From the NCBI GenBank assembly GCA_035299065.1, contig DATGXI010000142.1, positions 1-13,539 on the forward strand: 13,539 nucleotides of DNA, written 5' to 3'. The number at the start of each line of letters is the position of its first letter. Within the stretch, counting starts at the first letter, position 1. The translations under genes were made by a program, and so were the position numbers. The notes beneath the pieces were generated by a model. It saw only the letters and a program-made list of their open reading frames with translations. It searched no databases and had not been told where the DNA came from. The DNA is from DASPJQ01 sp035299065. Its GTDB lineage: Bacteria; Bacteroidota; Bacteroidia; Flavobacteriales_D; UBA2798. Positions 5,612-12,400 of the stretch are shown one piece after another.

Positions 5612-5668
5612 GTTGTTTAAAAACACGCTGAAAGCTTGCTTTCAAAAGTGTTTTTAAACAACAAAAAA
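5606..5668. repeat. Long perfect hairpin (21-bp arms) downstream of the tRNA terminator
   Basis: Arms 5606-5626 and 5648-5668 are perfect reverse complements over 21 bases: T6, GTTGTTT, A5, CAC on the left and its mirror on the right. The 21-base interior holds a further stem, GAAAGC (5630-5635) / GCTTTC (5638-5643). The left arm starts with the terminator's T-tract, so the two hairpins compete for those bases. It could be a second terminator acting in both directions, a protein-binding site, or a small palindromic mobile repeat. I found no second copy in the window. Confidence 0.85.
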
Positions 5669-5714
5669 CGCAGACGCGCAGCGGTTGCAGGTTTTGGTAT
5701 TTGACTGAGTAATA

Positions 5715-5736
5715 GAAAGGAGCTTCAATCCTTTCG
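5715..5736 (+). repeat. T-arm-like copy of the tRNA-Arg 3' sequence
   Basis: CTTCAATCCTTTCG (5723-5736) matches tRNA bases 5545-5558 (TTTGAATCCTTTCG) at 12 of 14 positions, including the 10-mer AATCCTTTCG. Like the T arm it lies in an inverted repeat: GAAAGGA (5715-5721) / TCCTTTC (5729-5735). It could be a decayed tRNA remnant, an att-like duplication, or chance. No integrase or other tRNA parts were seen. The rest of the 5565-5835 gap holds the two hairpins, a palindrome and the lipoprotein promoter. Confidence 0.35.
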
Positions 5737-5762
5737 TTTCATAAACAATCAACCAGATGCTT

Positions 5763-5775
5763 TTTCGTGACGAAA
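5763..5775. promoter_or_regulatory. Palindrome TTTCGTGACGAAA upstream of the lipoprotein gene
   Basis: A perfect 6+1+6 dyad lying about 10 bp upstream of the probable -33 element of the lipoprotein gene, in a position suited to an activator or repressor. Its half-site TTCGT/ACGAA is the same as that of TTCGTACGAA before the blaI-like gene, although the centre differs by one base. Confidence 0.35.
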
Positions 5776-5785
5776 CAGCTTTGCA

Positions 5786-5816
5786 TTGCTCAATTCCTGT
5801 TTTTTTTGTATATTTA
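5786..5816 (+). promoter_or_regulatory. Candidate promoter of the lipoprotein gene
   Basis: TTG at 5786-5788, a 20-base spacer and TATATTTA at 5809-5816 fit the Bacteroidota plan with one mismatch in the -7 box. Transcription would begin about 12-15 bases before the ATG at 5836. Confidence 0.45.
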
Positions 5817-5835
5817 GTCAAACAAATCAACCTGT

Positions 5836-6273
5836 ATGAAAAAGCTACATGTACTTTTCATTGTTGCATTACTTGCTGTTGTAAGCAGTTGTGAAAAGGC
5901 CGATCCAATTGAATCAAGGCTTATTGGCGAGTGGAAAATAAAAAGCATAAAAGAGGAAAAGAAAAGGGGTATAGGTTTTCATGCCATAACACCAACCGTA
6001 GGGTATGAAAAAATTGTGTTTAATGCCAATCACACGGTTGAACTTCACCGCAAACTACAGCCAGTTGTGTATGGTACCTGGGAGTATTTTACCGAACAAA
6101 ACCAGTATGTTGATCCGCAAGGCAACGTTGCGTATAATTACGCCAATGTATTGAACACAGTATGGGACCAGGAATTGAATTACCTGGGAAGAAACATTGT
6201 TGATGTTGTTCGCAAACAGAAACTGAAGTTTTCAAACAATGATCGCAATGTAGTGTTTGAGTGCGAAAAATAA
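5836..6273 (+). CDS. Small lipoprotein, lipocalin-like, function unknown
   Basis: A 145-residue protein with a clear lipoprotein signal: MKK, a hydrophobic stretch, and lipobox VSSC with Cys19 as the lipidated residue, followed by EKADP. The mature part opens with IESRLIGEWKIKSIKEE and continues with strands such as YEKIVFNANHTVELHRK and VYGTWEYF. This strand-rich G-x-W opening is typical of small lipocalin-like lipoproteins of Bacteroidota, which probably form a beta barrel; no ligand can be inferred. The acidic and Lys residues just after Cys19 would be compatible with export to the outer membrane or cell surface, but the export signal is not exact. It stands alone, convergent with the SpoIIE-type gene, which ends 57 bp away. 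Confidence 0.88.
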   Translation: MKKLHVLFIVALLAVVSSCEKADPIESRLIGEWKIKSIKEEKKRGIGFHAITPTVGYEKIVFNANHTVELHRKLQPVVYGTWEYFTEQNQYVDPQGNVAYNYANVLNTVWDQELNYLGRNIVDVVRKQKLKFSNNDRNVVFECEK

Positions 6274-6291
6274 ATTCCTGGTTTAACTTAT

Positions 6292-6342
6292 AGGGTAACA
6301 TTATTCGGCCAAAAAACATTGGCCCCATAATTAATTTACCCT
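6292..6342. terminator. Possible convergent terminator between the lipoprotein and phosphatase genes
   Basis: Nested inverted repeats lie in the convergent gap: GGCCAA (6307-6312) / TTGGCC (6319-6324) with loop AAAACA, enclosed by AGGGTAA (6292-6298) / TTACCCT (6336-6342). The outer right arm overlaps the last codons of the minus-strand gene. There is no good T-tract on either strand, so this is a weak call. Confidence 0.35.
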
Positions 6343-9300
6343 GTAACCAATAAGCAGAATATCATCAATCTGTTCAAAATCTTTCATCCAGTTTTCAATA
6401 GCAGTATCCAGCTTTTTATGCTGCACGTGCATTGGTTCAGTATAGATTTCTACAAGTAACTGCTCAAGCTGTTTGTATTTGAATTTTTTACCGTTTGGCC
6501 CTCCAAACTGGTCGGCATACCCATCGGTAAAGGTGTAAATAACATCGCCTTTTTGTAGCTGGAAATTAGCCGTTGTAAATGGTTGCTGGTTTACAAAATA
6601 TCCAATGGGTTGTTTGTCGGCTTTCATTTCTATCAATTCGCCATTTCGCACAATATAAAATCCATTGTTTGCAGCGGCATATTGAAGTGTATTTGTTTTT
6701 TTATCAATCATGCACATAACCATATCCATTCCGTCTTTATTCTCACCCGTGGCACCGGTTTGTTTCAATGCTTCAATAATGCGCTCACGCATTTGGTCCA
6801 GTATTTTACCGGTTTCCGAAGCTTTTTGCTCGTTCACAATTTCATTTAAAAAAGAAGTGCCCAGCATGGTCATAAATCCACCCGGTACACCATGGCCGGT
6901 ACAATCACAGGTAGCATAAATGGTTTTTCCGTCTTTTTCTGAAAGCCAGTAAAAATCGCCACTCACAATGTCTTTTGGTTTAAACAAAACAAATGAGTCC
7001 TGCATGATGGAAGAAAATTCGGTTTCATTTGGTAAAATTGACTGCTGAATTTTTTGAGCGTAAAAAATACTGTCTTTAATGTCGTGAAGTGCCACTGATA
7101 AATGTGAATTGGCAACACTTAGCTCGCTTGTTCGTTCTGCTACTTTTTCTTCCAGTATTTTTTTCTCTTTGGCCAATTGAGCTGTACGCCTTTTTATGAT
7201 GAATACAACCAGGCCAATAATAATTATTCCAGCGGTTATCCTGAACCACCATGTTTGCCAATAAGGCGGATTTATGGTGAACTTGTAGTTTAAATCAATT
7301 TTGCTGGAAATACCATCGCTGTTTATAGCCTTAACCCTGAAGGTGTACTCACCCGGAGGAATGTTGGTGTAATCAGCTTCGTTTTTCGTGCTCATGGGGG
7401 TCCACTTCTCGTCTAACCCCTCAAGCATATACGAAAATTCAACCTGGTCAAGAGTAAGGGCCTGGAAATAAAAGGTGAGGTGATTGTCGTGGTGTGAAAG
7501 AACGGGATTAACGGGAAGCTTTGTTTTTTCATCAACATGAACCCCAAGATTTTTCCATTTTGGCTGGGTAAAGTTCAGTTTTATGTTGTTTAAAACAACG
7601 TTAGGTGGATTTGTATTCCTGTAATCAAAAAAGGGCAGGTAACGGGTAAGGCCCAGGTTAGACCCAATCCACAATGTATTGCTTTTATCAGCGTAAATTC
7701 CATTCTGGTTAATTTCGGTACCAAGCAGGCCGTTTGATTCGTTGTACAATTTGATTGACGAGATGGTAAGGTCTTTGTTTAATTTAATTTTGTTTAACCC
7801 GTTATTTGTTCCTACCCAAAGGCTGCCATGCTTGTCGGTTGCCACTGCCTGTACATTGTTTGAACTCAGGTGATTTTCTTTGTTATAGGTAATGAATTTG
7901 GTGCCGTTATAAATGGTAATTCCATTTTCGTAGTTTCCAAATACAATATTTCCATCCCCATCTTCGCAAATGCTTAAAACTGTATTGTCTCCAAGACCGT
8001 CATCGGTCGTAAACCGTTTAATGGTTTTGAAATCGTATTTTACAACACCCGCCATGTTGAGGGCTATCCATAAATTTTCCTTTGAATCAAGAAACATGGC
8101 CATAACATCTTTCGTGACAAATGTTTTTGTATAGCTCCCAAGAAATTTTTCATTCCCATCCTTGTCAATGATAAAAACTCCATTGCCAAATACGCCAATA
8201 ATCATGTCGCCATTTGAGCGTTCGCTAATGCCGGCTATAGTTGAAAACGGTTTTCCTCCCAATTTTCGAATTTCCTTTTTTACAACGTATTTTCCATTTT
8301 TTTTCTCAAGAACAAAAATTCCCTGTTCTGAGTTGTTAAGGCCAATATAAATATCGCCATTGCTTGCGCTGTACAGGCAAAGTATGTTGGTGTGGTTTAA
8401 CGTTGGTATATCAACCTGTGTTATGGTTTGCCCATCAAATGAAAACAGTCCATTGCCGGCAGTTCCAATCAGCAATTCGCTGTCAGAACTATGGCAAAAA
8501 ACGGTAACGTTGCTGTTGGTTAAACCATTTTTTTCATTGTAACCGGTAAACGCTTCGTTAATAAAAACATTCAGTCCATTAATGGTGCCAATCCACAGGC
8601 GTCCGTCTTTATCAAATCCAAGTGAGTAAATGGTATTTGACGTTAAGCCATTGTCAATGGTAAAATACTGTTTTTTGCTTCCGTTAATTTTCACCAACTG
8701 GTTGTCGGTTGCAATCCATAAATTATGGTGATCATCCTGTTTAATAGAAGAAATAAACTCGGTAGAAATACGTTCGTCTTCAAAATGATAAAAATCATCT
8801 TTACCTTGTATAAATAAGCCCTCACCAGGAGTTCCGCACCATATGATACCGTCTTTTGCGCAGTAAATGGAGAAAACGGTTTTGCGGTATATGCGCGAAT
8901 TTTCAGGTACCTGTATAAAGGTTTTGCCATCGTATTTTAACGGGCCTGTATCTTTCCCGCCAAACCATATATTGCCATGCTGGTCTTCGCAAATGGTAAA
9001 AAATTCAGCATCCGGAACCCCTTGTGTGTAGTGGGTAAATTTTCCATTTTTGAATGTGTAAATACCTTTAAGTGTGGCAAACCACAAGCGACCTTTTGAA
9101 TCGCAAAATATATTGTAAACTGAACCCGAAAGAAAACCATTTTTATCATCGTAGGTTTTAAACTCAGAACCGTTAAAACACGCAACACCGGCACCATTTG
9201 TACCAACCCATAAATTTCCATCCCTGTCTTCTGTTGAACACAATATATCGCTTGAAGGAAGTCCTTCTTTTGAGGTGTAATTGATGAATGCATTCCCGTC

Positions 9301-9489
9301 AAATTTACTTAACCCGCCCTGTGTTGACATCCACATAAAGCCGCGTGAATCGCAAAAAATATGGTTCACAAATGGATTTGCCAAACCATTTTTAGTTGTA
9401 AAATGCCGGAAATTGTACTGTTGGCTTAACCCTCCAGAAGGGATTAAGCCAACCAGTACGAAAAGAGAGACATATTTTAAAAAGCGCAA
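6331..9489 (-). CDS. Membrane sensor with 14-blade Reg_prop propeller, Y_Y_Y domain and SpoIIE-type phosphatase
   Basis: A 1052-residue protein. Signal peptide at 1-22 (FLKYVSLFVLVGLIPSGGLS). Residues about 25-625 hold 14 Reg_prop-like blades with the LWIGT-N-G-L signature, such as LWVGTNGAG and LWIGSNLGL; blades 8-10 are degenerate. A Y_Y_Y domain (about 665-740, ending YTNIPPGEYTFRVKAINSDG) precedes one membrane helix (about 749-765) and a short coiled coil (768-800). The rest is a SpoIIE/PP2C phosphatase from KIQQSILP to the end, with metal-binding acids Asp845 (GDFYW), Asp862 (CDCTGHG), Asp989 (TDGYAD) and Asp1042-1043 (DDILL) all present, so probably active. It would sense a periplasmic ligand and dephosphorylate a cytoplasmic serine protein, likely a STAS antagonist. 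The start is a TTG; no in-frame ATG precedes the signal peptide. It begins 10 bp after the T9SS gene and is probably co-transcribed with it. Confidence 0.95.
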   Translation of the reverse strand: MRFLKYVSLFVLVGLIPSGGLSQQYNFRHFTTKNGLANPFVNHIFCDSRGFMWMSTQGGLSKFDGNAFINYTSKEGLPSSDILCSTEDRDGNLWVGTNGAGVACFNGSEFKTYDDKNGFLSGSVYNIFCDSKGRLWFATLKGIYTFKNGKFTHYTQGVPDAEFFTICEDQHGNIWFGGKDTGPLKYDGKTFIQVPENSRIYRKTVFSIYCAKDGIIWCGTPGEGLFIQGKDDFYHFEDERISTEFISSIKQDDHHNLWIATDNQLVKINGSKKQYFTIDNGLTSNTIYSLGFDKDGRLWIGTINGLNVFINEAFTGYNEKNGLTNSNVTVFCHSSDSELLIGTAGNGLFSFDGQTITQVDIPTLNHTNILCLYSASNGDIYIGLNNSEQGIFVLEKKNGKYVVKKEIRKLGGKPFSTIAGISERSNGDMIIGVFGNGVFIIDKDGNEKFLGSYTKTFVTKDVMAMFLDSKENLWIALNMAGVVKYDFKTIKRFTTDDGLGDNTVLSICEDGDGNIVFGNYENGITIYNGTKFITYNKENHLSSNNVQAVATDKHGSLWVGTNNGLNKIKLNKDLTISSIKLYNESNGLLGTEINQNGIYADKSNTLWIGSNLGLTRYLPFFDYRNTNPPNVVLNNIKLNFTQPKWKNLGVHVDEKTKLPVNPVLSHHDNHLTFYFQALTLDQVEFSYMLEGLDEKWTPMSTKNEADYTNIPPGEYTFRVKAINSDGISSKIDLNYKFTINPPYWQTWWFRITAGIIIIGLVVFIIKRRTAQLAKEKKILEEKVAERTSELSVANSHLSVALHDIKDSIFYAQKIQQSILPNETEFSSIMQDSFVLFKPKDIVSGDFYWLSEKDGKTIYATCDCTGHGVPGGFMTMLGTSFLNEIVNEQKASETGKILDQMRERIIEALKQTGATGENKDGMDMVMCMIDKKTNTLQYAAANNGFYIVRNGELIEMKADKQPIGYFVNQQPFTTANFQLQKGDVIYTFTDGYADQFGGPNGKKFKYKQLEQLLVEIYTEPMHVQHKKLDTAIENWMKDFEQIDDILLIGYRVN

Positions 9490-9499
9490 AGTCCTGTAA

Positions 9500-12400
9500 T
9501 TAATTTTTTACAAATTTTTTCTTGACACTAAATCCTGCCCCGGTAATATCAAAATAATATACACCGTTGGATAGTTCAGAAATATTAAATATTGTTTTAC
9601 GCGAAGTGTTGGTTCGTGATGTTACCAGGGCACCACGGGAATCATATAAGCGGATGACGCAATTGCTGCGGTTCAGCTCAATGGTTACTTCCTGGTTGGC
9701 CGGGTTAGGATAAACATCAATCACTTCGGCTGTTCCGGTTTCATTTATGCCGTCAACAATCATTGCGCCACGGGTACGTATATTTGAACGCGAAGTAGAG
9801 ATTCCGGCTCGGGTAGGACTGCATGTCAGGCCCCAGTTGGTTTCAATTACATAATTGGTGCTTGTTAAACTTGGTGGATTTACATCAACATAAAGCAACG
9901 TTGAGCCAGGTACCGAGTCATATCGCTGCCAGTTACCAGTACCCATTGAATCGCGCAGGATAACGTAATAGTTAACAGGCGCACCAATATAATTGGTCCA
10001 GTCAAGTTTAATTTCATTGAATATAGTAATTACACCTGTCATATGTATAGTGGTGTGAGCCGGACTCATTGGGCCCTCATATCCACAGGTGTCAATGGCC
10101 GAAATTCCGTAATTGTAATAGGTTACATTTGGATTGGCCACAGGTACAAAAATGGAGTCAACATAAATACTGTAATCGGTATAGGGAACTGTGTCAATTG
10201 GCACAAATCCTGGCCCGGCAATTTCACGGTATATTACATATTTGTCAATGTCAAGCACTGCAGGCTTACTCCAAACAACACGGTTATAATTTGAATTTGG
10301 GTCAACTGTTACCTGGCAAATATCCTGGTTGATGGTAACTGCACATGAAATATAAACATCCTGGCAGGTTGTGTCGGTTCCACAATCATTTATAGCAACA
10401 AGGCAAACTTCGTATGTTCCCGCTGTGCTAAACATGTTGGCTGGGTTTGCAAGGTTGGTGGCATTTCCATCACCAAATGTCCAGTAGTAAGAAGTTTCCT
10501 GGGAACTTGTTTCGGTAAATATGGCATTAAGTGCCGATGCTGACCAGGTAAACGCGGCTGTAGGCGCAGCACATACATCAACTGTAGTGCAAATCGTATC
10601 ACTTCCGCAACCGTTACTTGCAATCAGGCAAACCGTATAGGTTCCGGTTGTGGCATACGTATAAGTAGGGTTAGGATTGATGGAAGATCCACCTTCACCA
10701 AAGTCCCATACTACCGAAGTGGCATCCGTTGTAAGGAAGCTTGACACAAACTCCACGGTTAATCCATCAGGGGAGGTCTGGAATCCTGCAACAGGTAAAA
10801 CACAGTTAACGGGAATGGTTACTACAAGCGTATCTGTTCCACATGCATTTTCAACTACTAATTCAACATCATATGAACCTGCTGTTGAGAATACATAAAC
10901 GGGCGATGCATTGGTTGATGTACCTCCATCATCAAAATCCCAATAATTGTTGGCATTATCGGTACTTGTATTGGTAAATGTAACGGTTAATCCACTTACG
11001 CTGTATGAAGTAGCGGCAAGAGGAACGTTGCAAATTATGTTAACGGTTTGGCACAATGTGTCATACCCGCAACCGTTGTTTACGTACTGGCAAATGGTAT
11101 ATGTTCCTGAAGCAAAATAGGTATGTGAAGCTGAAGGTGTGTTTGTTGTATAACCATCACCAAAATCCCACGTGTAGGTTGTAGCGTTTGATGCCATGTC
11201 GGCTGTGCTTATATTCATACCGCTTTGTGAAATACTGAAACCGGCAACAGGACTTACGCATGTTGTGGTAAATAACTGGCAAATGGTGCTGTCACCACAT
11301 GAACTCGTTACAGTTAAGCATACATTGTATGTTCCGCCAAGTGCGTAAGTATGCACCGGGTTAGCCACTGTTGACGTGTTTCCGTCACCAAAGTTCCACA
11401 GGTAACCTGTAGCATTTGCTGAAGTAGAGGTAAGGCTAAGGGTAGCTCCCGAAACAGAACCTGTAAAATTACTAACCGGTTCAGGACAGGCTAAACAGTC
11501 ATTTGTTTCAGTAATAGAACCCGAAACGATGGTTGGCATGTATGTATTTGGCGTCAATGAACCAATGGACTGGTCATCGGTAAGTGTGCAACAAAGGAAT
11601 GCGCCAACAGGTGTTTCAACAACAGGTATGGAACTTGTTCCACAAAACGACTCACCAGTGAAGTCGGTTTTTATAATGGCAATATCAAAATCGGTTCCGT
11701 TGTTTTCGGTGTAAGCAAATGCATAACCTCCGTCATTTGTTTGCCAAACTGCGTTACCTGAAACTTCGTTGTTTACATCGCCATATCCACGCGCCCATTC
11801 GGTGTTTCCTTCGCGGTCAGTTTTAATAAGAAAAACATCATCGCCACCAATACCAACTCCATTTGATTGACCCATCATAATAAAGCCCTGGTCGCAGGCT
11901 ACAGAAACGTCAAATAATTGTTCGGCATGAATACCAGAGGTGCCGTATGTTTTTGACCACACAACATCACCTATTGAATTAACCTTAACCAATAAAGGTT
12001 TTGTATCAAGGCTGGTATGTCCAAATGCGGCTGTGTAACCACCAAGAATAAATCCACCATCATCGGTTTGTTTCACGCTGGCCCCGTGGTCATCAGCATT
12101 TCCACCATATAATCCACTCCATTCAACACTTAAATCAGAGGCAACTTTTACCAATAACATTTTAGCTTCACCAGCTACATTATAGCCAATTCCTGCAATG
12201 GCAAATCCACCATCAAATGTTTGTATGATGCGTTTTCCCTGGTCAGCATTATAGGAATCGTAATTATGCACATCAAGAAAACCTCCACTGGCATCAAATT
12301 TCATGATGAACGGATCAGCTGCTCCCGTAATACTTGCACTGGTTGAACCTACAATAGCATATGTTCCATCAGCGGCTTGAATAACGTCATTTGGAACATA

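Noticed and set aside
5360..5626. Minus-strand 88-codon frame across the tRNA
   Set aside because: It runs antisense through the M56 gene end, the tRNA and its terminator and has no recognisable protein features.
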